Below, piece after piece: positions 1 to 7,521 of a DNA stretch of 64,000 nucleotides. The DNA comes from Millisia brevis NBRC 105863. Its GTDB lineage: Bacteria > Actinomycetota > Actinomycetes > Mycobacteriales > Mycobacteriaceae. Under the pieces are notes generated by a model. The model was not told the DNA's origin. It searched no databases and saw nothing but the letters and a program-made list of their open reading frames with translations. Each line of letters starts with the position of its first letter. Position 1 is the first letter of the stretch. Position numbers and translations under genes: made by a program. The DNA is taken from NCBI RefSeq assembly GCF_001552615.1, contig NZ_BCRN01000003.1, forward strand, positions 1 to 64,000, in the 5' to 3' direction.

Positions 1-898
1 CAGAGGGTTCCAGCCGTCGATGAACGCCCGGATCTTGGTGTTGAGGTCCTTGACGGAGGTGAAGACACCACGCCGGATCGCTTGGCGCTCGACGATGCCG
101 AACCAGGCTTCGACGAGGTTCATCCACGAGGCGTGGGTCGGGGTGAAATGCGCGATGATCCGGGGATGCTTCGCGAGCCATGCCCGCACATCGGCGTGTT
201 TGTGGGCGGCGTAGTTGTCCATCACCAGATGCAACTCGACCGGCTCGCCGGCGGCGTCGACGACATCCTTGTAGGTGCGGTCGATCTGTTTGAGGAACGC
301 CAAGAACTCCTGATGCCGGTGTTTCGGTTTCAATGCGGCGGTGACCGTGCCGGTGGCGATGTCCAACGCGGCGAACAAGGTGGTGGTGGCGTGCCGGTAG
401 TAGTCGTGGGAGCAGCGTTCGACCTGTCCGGGTTGGGTCGGAAGGATCGGCACCGTCCGGTCCAACGCCTGGATCTGGGATTTCTCGTCGACACACAGCA
501 CGATCGCGTTCTGCGGCGGGTGCAGATACAACCCGCAGATGTCGGTGACTTTCCCGACCAACTCCGGGTCGGTGGAAAACCGGAACGACTCCGCCCTGAA
601 AGGTTTGATCCCGTACGCTCGCCACACCCGGGCGACCGAGGCGTCGGAGATCCCCAGCCTCGACGCCAACAGCCGCGTCGACCAGTGCGTCACGCCGAGA
701 CGTTTCGGGGGGTGGGGTCAAGGTCGCCACGATGATCGCATCCCGGTCGAGGCTGCGGGGACGACCCGACCGCTCCCGATCCGCGAGACCAGTCAGGCCG
801 CGGTCGAGATATCGGTTGCGCCACGCGATCACCGTCGTCGGGGACGCATCGACCAACTCGGCGATCCGCCGGTTCGCCACTCGGAGATCTGCGCCATC
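1..898 (-). pseudogene. IS630-family transposase, truncated and frameshifted
   Basis: Read on the minus strand this is an IS630/Tc1-like DDE transposase. The N-terminal HTH contains RRIAELVDASPTTVIAWRN. The catalytic core shows CVDEKSQIQALDRT (first Asp), VMDNYAAHK (second Asp) and ASWMNLVEAWFG (Glu). Near 695-710 a run of six C (minus strand) puts HTH and catalytic parts in different frames: the HTH frame runs ATLTPPP, and PKRLGVTHWSTRLLAS continues only after a +1 shift. The C-terminus runs off the window start. The N-terminus stops abruptly at about 898 against istA, without its first few dozen codons or a terminal repeat. A programmed frameshift in the C6 run is possible, but the missing 5' end makes it a dead copy here. 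Confidence 0.85.
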
Positions 899-1564
899 CC
901 GAACGAGCGGTGGATCGCCGAACGCGAACTGCTGCAACCACTCCCATCACTTCGATTGCAGATCGGCGCCTCGTCGGTGCTGCGCAAGGTCGACCGCCTG
1001 TCCTGTATCAGGTACGGGTCGGCCCGCTACTCGGTGCCGACTCGACTGATCGGCACCACGGTGACGGTGGTCGTCGACCACGATGCGATCATCCTGCTGG
1101 AGCCGGCGACAGGGGTGGTTGTGGCCGAACATGAACTCGTCGCCCCCGGCGGGACCTCGATCCTCGACGAGCACTACGACGGACCGCGCCCGGCGCCCAG
1201 CCGCGGGCCGCGGCCGAAGACCACGGTAGAAAAGCAGTTCTGCGACCTCGGTGCCGATGCACAGGCGTTCCTGGTCGGTGCTGCGGCGATCGGCAACACC
1301 CGCCTCGGTTCGGAGTTGGAGATCCTGCTCGCCCTGGGCGCGGCCCACGGTGAGGCGGCGTTGGTCGCCGCGTTGCACCGGGCGGTGGCGTTTCGCCGGT
1401 TCCGGGCCGCCGACGTGCGTTCCATCCTGGCCGCCGGCATCGGCACACCGCAGCCCCGCCCGGCCGGGGACGCCCTGATCTTGGATCTGCCGGTGGCCCC
1501 GACCCGGTCCCTGGACGCCTACCGGATTACCCCGGCCGTTGCCGATGGTGAGGTGATCCCGTGA
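899..1564 (+). pseudogene. istA: istA' - 3' half of IS21-family transposase
   Basis: This is the C-terminal half of an IS21 IstA transposase. It has PNERWIAERELLQPLPSLR, then VDRLSCIRYGSARYSVPTRLIG and a long C-terminal helical region ending in AYRITPAVADG. The DDE catalytic core that should precede it is absent. The sequence becomes the opposite-strand IS630 transposase at about 898, so the gene has lost its start and catalytic part. Its stop overlaps the GTG start of istB in a GTGA quartet, the normal IS21 istA-istB coupling. It cannot make an active transposase. Confidence 0.85.
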
Positions 1565-2373
1565 CCAAGACCCCACCCATCACCGACGTCGAACCTGTTG
1601 CACCACCGTCGGTTCCGCCACTGGCCGCCGATCTGGACGCTGGATTGCGGCGGTTGAAACTCGCCGCGGTGCGACGCACCGCACCCGAAGTCCTGATCAC
1701 CGCCAAGACCCAACGCTGGACCCCCGAGGAAGTCCTGCGCACGCTGGTTGAGACGGAGTTGGCGGCACGGGACGCTTCCAACATCGTCAACCGCCTCAAG
1801 GCCGCCGCGTTCCCCGTGCCCAAGACACTGGAGTCCTTCGATGTGGGCGCGTCCTCGATCCCGCCGAAGACCTTCGAGTACCTGTCGAGCCTGGAATGGA
1901 TACGAGCCCAACAGAATCTGGCGATCATCGGACCCGCCGGCACCGGCAAGTCCCACACCCTGATCGCGTTGGGGACAGCGGCGATCCACGCCGGGCACAA
2001 GGTCCGCTACTTCACCGCCGCCGACCTCGTGGAGACACTTTACCGAGGCTTGGCCGACAACACCGCCGGCAAGATCATCGAATCCCTGCTGCGGGTCGAC
2101 CTGATCATCCTCGACGAACTCGGCTTCGCCCCCTTGGATGACACCGGCACCCAGTTGTTGTTCCGGCTCGTCGCCGGCGCCTACGAACGCCGATCGTTAG
2201 CCATCGGCTCGCACTGGCCCTTCGAGCAGTGGGGCCGCTTCCTGCCCGAGCAGACCACCGCCGTCAGCATCCTCGACCGGCTCCTGCACCACGCCACCGT
2301 CGTTATCACCGACGGTGATTCCTACCGCATGAAAGACGCCCAACACCGGAAGGAGCAGCCCACACCAACCTAG
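1561..2373 (+). CDS. istB: IS21 helper ATPase IstB
   Basis: IstB is the AAA+ regulator that loads target DNA and activates IstA during IS21 transposition. The protein has 270 residues, normal for the family. It carries Walker A GPAGTGKS near residue 124, a Walker B LIILDELGFAPL, and the IstB signature around RLVAGAYERRSLAIGSHWPF. The C-terminal part contains SILDRLLHHATVV and YRMKD, typical of IstB. Translation starts at a GTG overlapping the istA' stop. The gene looks intact, but its partner istA is broken, so it can act only if another IS21 copy supplies the transposase. Confidence 0.92.
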   Translation: MTKTPPITDVEPVAPPSVPPLAADLDAGLRRLKLAAVRRTAPEVLITAKTQRWTPEEVLRTLVETELAARDASNIVNRLKAAAFPVPKTLESFDVGASSIPPKTFEYLSSLEWIRAQQNLAIIGPAGTGKSHTLIALGTAAIHAGHKVRYFTAADLVETLYRGLADNTAGKIIESLLRVDLIILDELGFAPLDDTGTQLLFRLVAGAYERRSLAIGSHWPFEQWGRFLPEQTTAVSILDRLLHHATVVITDGDSYRMKDAQHRKEQPTPT

Positions 2374-2390
2374 GAACTACCGCACGGGGT

Positions 2391-2433
2391 GGATACTTTC
2401 AGCTGGCCACCAGCGGATACTTCAACCTGGCCA
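2391..2433 (+). repeat. IS21 right-end 19-bp direct repeats
   Basis: GGATACTTTCAGCTGGCCA (2391-2409) and GGATACTTCAACCTGGCCA (2415-2433) match at 16 of 19 positions, 24 bp apart start to start, just inside the element's right end. They are probably IstA binding sites. Confidence 0.7.
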
Positions 2434-2476
2434 TTGACAGGGCTTTCGGGGTCAGAGCAGCTTTCGGGTGGGATAC

Positions 2477-2538
2477 GAAGGCCTCCTGGTTGGTGAAGCG
2501 GTTCCTTGTACAGCTCCACTTCACAACCGGAGGCCTTC
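2477..2538. repeat. Strong imperfect inverted repeat (possible IS remnant or hairpin)
   Basis: The arm at 2477-2498 pairs with 2519-2538: GAAGGCCTCC with GGAGGCCTTC, GGTT with AACC, and GTGAAG with CTTCAC. There are two one-base bulges and a 20-nt spacer. No coding explanation is seen. It could be a transposon end folded on itself, a terminator, or a small structured element. Identity unknown. Confidence 0.4.
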
Positions 2539-2856
2539 ACGCCTGTCGGATCGACACACCACCCGATCGAGAACAACGTCCCTGGTCATTACAGCTAGAT
2601 GGTGGCGCACCGCTCGTCCGCGATCCCGGGCGACGAGCACGTTGAAGCAGGCCGCCGTCCTCTCGTCGGGGATGCCGTCCGACGACAACATCAGTTCGTA
2701 GTCGGGCGCACCTCGCTTGCCGGACGCACCCCACGTACTGCCCTGGTCGTCGTGCCCGGTGTGGTCGATCAGAACGACGCTGCTGCCCCAGCCGCAGCCG
2801 GTCGAGCAAGACCAACACCGTGTTCGCATCGCTCGTGCCGTTGTCGTCACCTCCAC
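2521..2856 (-). pseudogene. Fragment resembling an AAA_25/RepA-like helicase ATPase
   Basis: The minus-strand reading contains GSSVVLIDHTGHDDQGSTWG, then SGKRGAPDYELMLSSDG and VLVARDRGRAVRHH. This looks like the DH(T/I)G, then RGSSxKR, then KDR pattern of RepA/AAA_25-type ATPases in plasmids and integrative elements. No Walker A region or proper N-terminus is present, so at best it is the 3' part of a lost gene. The ribosome would also read the hairpin at 2477-2538. The family match is from visual pattern only. Confidence 0.35.
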
Positions 2857-3020
2857 CGACGACGGGCTGCACCGCCAGAAATGCGTTCGAGATCGGCTAC
2901 CACGTCGCGCTCGCGGTCTGCGTCGCCGGCCTCCCGGTCGCCGTCTTGCTCTCAGCGCACGCGTTCAGGCAGCGCCCCGCACCCGCAGGAGCAGAGACCG
3001 AGAAGGAGATGATCCTGTGA
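2820..3020 (+). pseudogene. Possible C-terminal remnant of a membrane transporter
   Basis: The frame contains NAFEIGYHVALAVCVAGLPV and a following short basic tail ending KEMIL. This looks like a last transmembrane helix of an MFS-type transporter. The first roughly 20 codons do not look natural. No upstream transporter sequence exists, so the real part would start near 2878. It may be a chance ORF. It lies in the gene-poor interval between the IS21 end and tRNA-Asn. Confidence 0.25.
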
Positions 3021-3102
3021 GCCACTCCAAGGTAGCCCTGGCTCCACAAGCCGGACTACGTACCCACCTGGTACCCACGCAGGAGCCGCCTTCAGATACA
3101 AG

Positions 3103-3128
3103 AAAACCCGCAGTTCCCTGCGGGTTTT
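3103..3128. terminator. Rho-independent terminator (bidirectional)
   Basis: AAAACCCGCA (3103-3112) and TGCGGGTTTT (3119-3128) form a perfect 10-bp stem with loop GTTCCC. It lies 5 bp beyond the 3' end of the minus-strand tRNA-Asn, with a T-rich tract on both strands. Confidence 0.85.
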
Positions 3129-3133
3129 CGTTG

Positions 3134-3206
3134 CTCCCCCAACTGGACTTGAACCAGTAACCCTTCGATTAACAGTCGAATGCTCTGCCAATTGAGCTAT
3201 GGGGGA
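3134..3206 (-). tRNA. tRNA-Asn (anticodon GTT)
   Basis: The 73-nt minus-strand sequence folds as a cloverleaf. The 7-bp acceptor stem is TCCCCCA/TGGGGGA with discriminator G. The D arm is AGCTCAATTGGCAGAGC. The anticodon stem-loop is TTCGACTGTTAATCGAA with anticodon GTT, and the T arm contains GGTTCAAGTCC. CCA is not encoded. A terminator follows. Remnants of mobile DNA on its 3' side suggest it has served as an integration site. Confidence 0.97.
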
Positions 3207-3347
3207 CTGCTGTGACCTCCGAGCCGGGTGGCTCGGCGACCGAGGACAGACTCTAGCGTACCGACCCACCCCGGTACCAATCGCCTCGTCGGCGACCGCA
3301 TCGGGCAGTATGGGGAACCTGCGAAGCCACGCGGAAGGGAATCGTCG

Positions 3348-3605
3348 ATGATCGGGTTTGTCGCCGGGTTGGCGGCCGGGTACGTGCTGGGCACCAAGGC
3401 CGGCCGTGCGAGGTACGAGCAGATCAGTAGGGCCACGAAGGCGGTGGCGACCAGTCCGGTCACCCGCAAGGCGGTCCATGCGGGTCGACAGAAGGTGGCG
3501 GACGTCATCAGCACCAAGCCGAAACTCGAACCGGTGCGGGTGGTCGACCGCTCCGCCGATCAGGACGAGGACACCACCGTCCTGGTGCCGCACGACAAGC
3601 TCTGA
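3348..3605 (+). CDS. Small YtxH-like membrane-associated protein
   Basis: The 85-residue protein starts at ATG 3348 with the Shine-Dalgarno sequence GGAAGGGA just upstream. The N-terminus MIGFVAGLAAGYVLGTKAGR is one glycine-rich hydrophobic segment followed by a basic stretch (ARYEQISRATK). This is the layout of YtxH-like small membrane proteins. The C-terminal half is polar and acidic. Function is unknown. It lies alone between tRNA-Asn and the convergent dnaG operon. Confidence 0.75.
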   Translation: MIGFVAGLAAGYVLGTKAGRARYEQISRATKAVATSPVTRKAVHAGRQKVADVISTKPKLEPVRVVDRSADQDEDTTVLVPHDKL

Positions 3606-3647
3606 TCGCGGCTCACCGGGCCCGCCCGGCCGCGCGGGCCGACCGAA

Positions 3648-5570
3648 TCAGCGCGATTCGGCGGTGGAGCCGGTCGCGCGCTCGAGCAGGCTGCGGCGGT
3701 ACTGCTCGAGGGCGACCAGATCGCCGAAGAGGGCGTGGAACTCGTCCGGGTGATCGGCCTGACTCATCCGCTGCATCCGCGACTTGAGGTCGGCGACCTG
3801 TCGGCCCACCCAGACCTCCTGCAACCGCGCCAGGACGCTGCCGACGTACCGTTCGACCCCGGCCTCGACGGTCGGTAGCGGTTCGACGGCCAGTTCGGTG
3901 AGCAACCGGTGCAGCCGCCGATCCGGCAGCGCCTTGTTGACCGCGTCGACCCATTCGGCGCCGCCGAGGCCCGCCGCGGTGCCGCCGGCCGCGGCGATCG
4001 CCGTGCGGATCGCCCCGTAGGTCGCCTCGCTGAAGCTGTCGTCGGGCAACGAATCGAAGACCGCGCCCGCGATCGCCGGATACTGCAGGGCGGCCTTGAG
4101 CGAATCGCGCTGCGGCCACAGCGCGGGGTCGGCCCGATCCGGCAGCACGACCTCCCCGTCACCGGTCTCCGGCACCGCTCCCCGCGGCTGTTCGCGTCGC
4201 CGAGTCTGCTGCTGAGGAGCGGCGGTCCCGGCACGTTCACGGGCGGCCTCCTCGCGCACCCGGCGCAGCACCATCGGCTCGTCGGCCCACCCGACCCAAC
4301 CGGACAGCCGGGTCGCGTAGTTCTCCCGCAGCGCCCGGTCCCGGATGCGCGCCACCACCGGCACCGCCCGGCGCAGCGCCTCGACCTGCCCCTCCGCAGT
4401 GTCGAGATCGCAGTCGTCGACGATCGAACGAATCGCGAACTCGAACATCGGCACCCGGCGCGCCACCAGGTCGCGCACCGAGGCGTCGCCGGACTTCTGA
4501 CGCAGCTCGCAGGGGTCCATACCGTCCGGCGCGATCGCGACAAACGTTTGCCCCGAGATCTTCTGGTCCCCCTCGAACGCCTTGAGGGCGGCGGCGCGTC
4601 CGGCGTCGTCACCGTCGAAGGTGTAGATGATCTCGCCGCGCCAGAACTTGTCGTCGAGCAGCAGCCGTCGCAGCATCGCCAGATGCTGCTCACCGAAGGC
4701 GGTTCCGCAGGCTGCAACGGCGGTCGGCACCCCGGCCGCCTGCATCGCCATCACGTCGGTATAACCCTCCACCACGACGGCCTGGTGCGCCTTGGCGATA
4801 TCCCGCTTCGCTTGATCGAGCCCGAAGAGCACTTCGGACTTCTTGTACAACAACGTTTCCGGGGTGTTGACGTACTTGCCGGGCATCGTGTCGTCGTCGA
4901 ACAGTTTGCGGGCGCCGAAGCCGATCGTGTCGCCGGATAGGTTGCGGATCGGCCAGAGCAGGCGGCGATGGAAGCGGTCGATCGGGCCGCGCCGACCCTG
5001 CCGGGCCAGGCCGGCCGCCTCGAGTTCGGCGAATTCGAAACCCTTGCCGATCAGATGCTTCGTCAGGGTGTCCCAGCCGGCGGGCGCGTACCCGCAGCCG
5101 AACTGTTCGGCGTCCTTGGCGGTGAATCCCCGCTCGGTCAGATAGTCGCGGGCGGTCGCCGCCTCCGGCGTGCCCAACCGTTCGGCGTAGAACGCGGCCG
5201 CCGCGGCATTGGCGGCCACCAGCCGGGCGCGGGTACCTCGGTCGCGCTGGACGGAGGTGCCGCCGCCCTCGTAGTTGATCGTGTAGCCGATGCGGTCGGC
5301 GAGCTGCTCGACCGCTTCGACGAAGGTCAGGTGGTCGATCTTCTGCAGGAAGGTGAAGACGTCGCCACCCTCGTGGCAGCCGAAGCAGTGGAAGGTGCCG
5401 TGGGTGGGGCGCACGTTGAACGACGGGGACTTCTCGTCGTGGAACGGGCAGAGGCCCAGCATGCCCCCGGCTCGCGGGGCGCGCAGCGCCACGTAGTCGC
5501 CGACGACCTCCTCGATGCGCACCCGTTCGCGGATCGCCGCGATATCGCGTTCGGGAATTCGACCAGGCAC
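3648..5570 (-). CDS. dnaG: DNA primase
   Basis: DnaG synthesises RNA primers at the replication fork and works with the DnaB helicase. The protein has 640 residues, the usual length. The N-terminal CHC2 zinc finger is CPFHDEKSPSFNV...FHCFGC (about residues 41-65). A catalytic core and TOPRIM region follow: VVVEGYTDVMAMQAAGV and IIYTFDGDDAGRAA. The C-terminal domain after residue 430 is Pro/Arg-linked and helical, as expected for helicase binding. Translation starts at a GTG 9 nt after the dgt stop, making it the last gene of a ydcF-dgt-dnaG operon. Confidence 0.97.
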   Translation of the reverse strand: MPGRIPERDIAAIRERVRIEEVVGDYVALRAPRAGGMLGLCPFHDEKSPSFNVRPTHGTFHCFGCHEGGDVFTFLQKIDHLTFVEAVEQLADRIGYTINYEGGGTSVQRDRGTRARLVAANAAAAAFYAERLGTPEAATARDYLTERGFTAKDAEQFGCGYAPAGWDTLTKHLIGKGFEFAELEAAGLARQGRRGPIDRFHRRLLWPIRNLSGDTIGFGARKLFDDDTMPGKYVNTPETLLYKKSEVLFGLDQAKRDIAKAHQAVVVEGYTDVMAMQAAGVPTAVAACGTAFGEQHLAMLRRLLLDDKFWRGEIIYTFDGDDAGRAAALKAFEGDQKISGQTFVAIAPDGMDPCELRQKSGDASVRDLVARRVPMFEFAIRSIVDDCDLDTAEGQVEALRRAVPVVARIRDRALRENYATRLSGWVGWADEPMVLRRVREEAARERAGTAAPQQQTRRREQPRGAVPETGDGEVVLPDRADPALWPQRDSLKAALQYPAIAGAVFDSLPDDSFSEATYGAIRTAIAAAGGTAAGLGGAEWVDAVNKALPDRRLHRLLTELAVEPLPTVEAGVERYVGSVLARLQEVWVGRQVADLKSRMQRMSQADHPDEFHALFGDLVALEQYRRSLLERATGSTAESR

Positions 5571-5579
5571 CGGACGAGT

Positions 5580-6860
5580 CTAGGTCCGATTCCGAAGCAG
5601 CATGTCTTCGAGGCGGCTCTCGGTGAGCGAGGCGATCTGGTCGACGACCACCCGGACCCGTTCGGGATCGGTCTCGGCGGCGTCGAAACGGTCCCGGAAG
5701 AACCGGTTCAACAGGTTCGGATCGGCCACCAGCAGGTTCGCCGCCTCGGCGATGCGCACCCGCTGCCGGTTCTGGTTGTCGAGGTGGTCCTGCTCACTCA
5801 TCACGTATTGCAGGGCGACGGTCTTGAGGTAGATCACCTCGGCGCGCAGTTCGTCGGGTACCCGCAGGTCGGTGGTGTAGCGCCCGGCGACATAGGGGGC
5901 GGTGGCAGCGATCGCCGCAGAGGTGAATCGGCCGACCAGTTCACTGGTCAGCCGGGTCAACGAGGCGAGCATCCGCAGCGAACCGTTGTCGGTATAAAGG
6001 TCCCGCAGCGCCGGCAGCCGCATCAGCCGTTGGCCGGCCTCCTCGAGCAGATTGATGTCGAGCCCGGTCTCGTCGTTGCCCAGATAGGCAATCGCCTTCT
6101 GTTCCAACGGATCGCGCAGCTTCACGGGTTGGATGCGCCCGGCCGCGATCCCGTCCTCGACGTCGTGTACCGAGTAGGCGACATCGTCGGACCAGTCCAT
6201 GATCTGCGCCTCGATGCACTGCCGACCGGCCGGCGCGTCGAGGCGCACCCAGTCGTAGACCTCCTGATCGGCCAGGTAGGCGCCGTACTTGCCGCGACGC
6301 GGATGCGCGGCCGTCCACGGATACTTCATCACCGCGTCCAGCGCGGCTCGGGTCAGATTGAGGCCGCGGCTGTGCCCGTCGGCGTCGATCACCTTCGGTT
6401 CCAGACCGGCCAGGATGCGCAGATTCTGCGCATTGCCCTCGAAGCCACCGGCATCCACCGCGAAGTCGTTGAGCGCCCGTTCGCCGTTGTGCCCATAGGG
6501 CGGATGGCCGATATCGTGCGCGAGCCCCGCCAGGTCGACCAGGTCGGCGTCGAACCCGAGGCGCTCCCCGATCGACCGGCCGATCTGCGCGACCTCCAGG
6601 GAGTGCGTCAGCCGGGTGCGCGGGGTGTCGCCGTCGCGCGGCCCGACGACCTGCGTCTTGTCCGCCAGCCTCCGCAGCGCGGCCGAGTGCAGCACTCGGG
6701 CCCGATCACGGGCAAACGGTGGCCGGTCCGGCGACTCGCCGGTCAGGCCGCCCGTCTTGGGCGGTTCGTCGAACATCCGCTCGTACTCGGCGGGCCCGTA
6801 GACGTCACCGCGAATCGACGCCGGCGGCACGATTTCGCGGTCCGCGGGCGCCGGGGTCAC
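5580..6860 (-). CDS. dgt: Deoxyguanosinetriphosphate triphosphohydrolase-like protein
   Basis: This HD-domain dNTP triphosphohydrolase releases tripolyphosphate from dNTPs and tunes nucleotide pools. The 426-residue protein shows the metal-binding HD pattern [17 protein letters not shown]...[16 protein letters not shown] in the first 130 residues and [15 protein letters not shown] further on (second metal-binding Asp). The GTG start overlaps the stop of the upstream DUF218 gene in GTGA, and dnaG follows after 9 nt. Co-transcription with primase fits dNTP supply to replication. Confidence 0.93.
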   Translation of the reverse strand: MTPAPADREIVPPASIRGDVYGPAEYERMFDEPPKTGGLTGESPDRPPFARDRARVLHSAALRRLADKTQVVGPRDGDTPRTRLTHSLEVAQIGRSIGERLGFDADLVDLAGLAHDIGHPPYGHNGERALNDFAVDAGGFEGNAQNLRILAGLEPKVIDADGHSRGLNLTRAALDAVMKYPWTAAHPRRGKYGAYLADQEVYDWVRLDAPAGRQCIEAQIMDWSDDVAYSVHDVEDGIAAGRIQPVKLRDPLEQKAIAYLGNDETGLDINLLEEAGQRLMRLPALRDLYTDNGSLRMLASLTRLTSELVGRFTSAAIAATAPYVAGRYTTDLRVPDELRAEVIYLKTVALQYVMSEQDHLDNQNRQRVRIAEAANLLVADPNLLNRFFRDRFDAAETDPERVRVVVDQIASLTESRLEDMLLRNRT

Positions 6861-7489
6861 TGCTCCGCCGTATAGGACAGCTGGTCGGCGCTGGAATGGG
6901 TGGCCTGGTACCAGAGCAGCGCGAAGGTCTCCCGGATGATCCCGTGCAATTGCGACTCGCGGGTGTAGACGGCCGGGCCGGTGCGGGTGGGCGCGGTCCA
7001 GGCGTTCAGTCCGGCGTCGCGAGCCATCGTGCGGGCGCGCAAGCTATGCCACGGGTCGCTGACCACCACCACATCGGTCGTGCCCTGGCCGATCAGATAG
7101 TCGGCGATCGAGTCGATGCTGCCGAGCGTGTCCGAGCCGGTCTCCAGGGCGACGATCGAGTCCCCGGGGATGCCCTGGTCCATCAGATAGGCCTTGCCGG
7201 ATGCGGCCTCGGTATAGAGGTCGCCCTCCTGCTTGCCGCCGACGGTGACGATCGTCGGGGCGATACCGGCGTTGTAGAGGGCGGCGGCCTGGTCGAGTCG
7301 CGCGGCGAAGACCGAGGAGGGCACGCCCGTGTACTGCGCGGCGCCGAGCACGGCGATCGCATTGGCGTGATCGAGATCGGTGATGCGAGCGACCTGCCAC
7401 ACCCGGAAGGCGGTACCGCCGACCAGGAGGATTGCCATCACCACTACCCCGACCAGCAACCGGGCTGTCCATCGGCCGACCACTCTCAC
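6857..7489 (-). CDS. YdcF/SanA-like DUF218 membrane protein
   Basis: The 210-residue protein has one N-terminal membrane segment ([18 protein letters not shown]). A DUF218 domain follows: [12 protein letters not shown], a [10 protein letters not shown]-like strand ([14 protein letters not shown]), [14 protein letters not shown] and [16 protein letters not shown]218 proteins are envelope-associated; their chemistry is not settled. It is first in the ydcF-dgt-dnaG operon. Its GTG start is 32 bp from the divergent TPM gene, so the two promoters overlap. Confidence 0.85.
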   Translation of the reverse strand: MRVVGRWTARLLVGVVVMAILLVGGTAFRVWQVARITDLDHANAIAVLGAAQYTGVPSSVFAARLDQAAALYNAGIAPTIVTVGGKQEGDLYTEAASGKAYLMDQGIPGDSIVALETGSDTLGSIDSIADYLIGQGTTDVVVVSDPWHSLRARTMARDAGLNAWTAPTRTGPAVYTRESQLHGIIRETFALLWYQATHSSADQLSYTAEQ

Positions 7490-7508
7490 ACGTCGATTCT
7501 GCCCCGGG

Positions 7509-7514
7509 TATCTT
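7509..7514 (+). promoter_or_regulatory. -10 element of a leaderless promoter for the TPM gene
   Basis: TATCTT lies 7 nt before ATG 7522 and no Shine-Dalgarno sequence is present. This TANNNT-N6/7-start spacing is the leaderless signature common in actinobacteria. Confidence 0.5.
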
Positions 7515-7521
7515 TCGTGGC

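Larger units (their letters stand above)
899..2439 (+). mobile_element. IS21-family element, left-truncated
   Basis: The remnant contains istA', an intact istB and the right end. After istB come two 19-bp direct repeats (2391-2409 and 2415-2433, three mismatches), the multiple terminal repeats typical of IS21 ends. The right terminus is probably the CA dinucleotide at 2438-2439. The left end is missing, so no matching terminal repeat or target duplication can be defined here. Confidence 0.75.

Noticed and set aside
82-735. Plus-strand ORF at the window start
   Set aside because: Antisense shadow of the IS630 transposase, whose DDE motifs are clear on the other strand.
2370-2576. Minus-strand 68-residue ORF over the IS21 end
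   Set aside because: It translates the IS21 terminal repeats and the hairpin; no protein family pattern.
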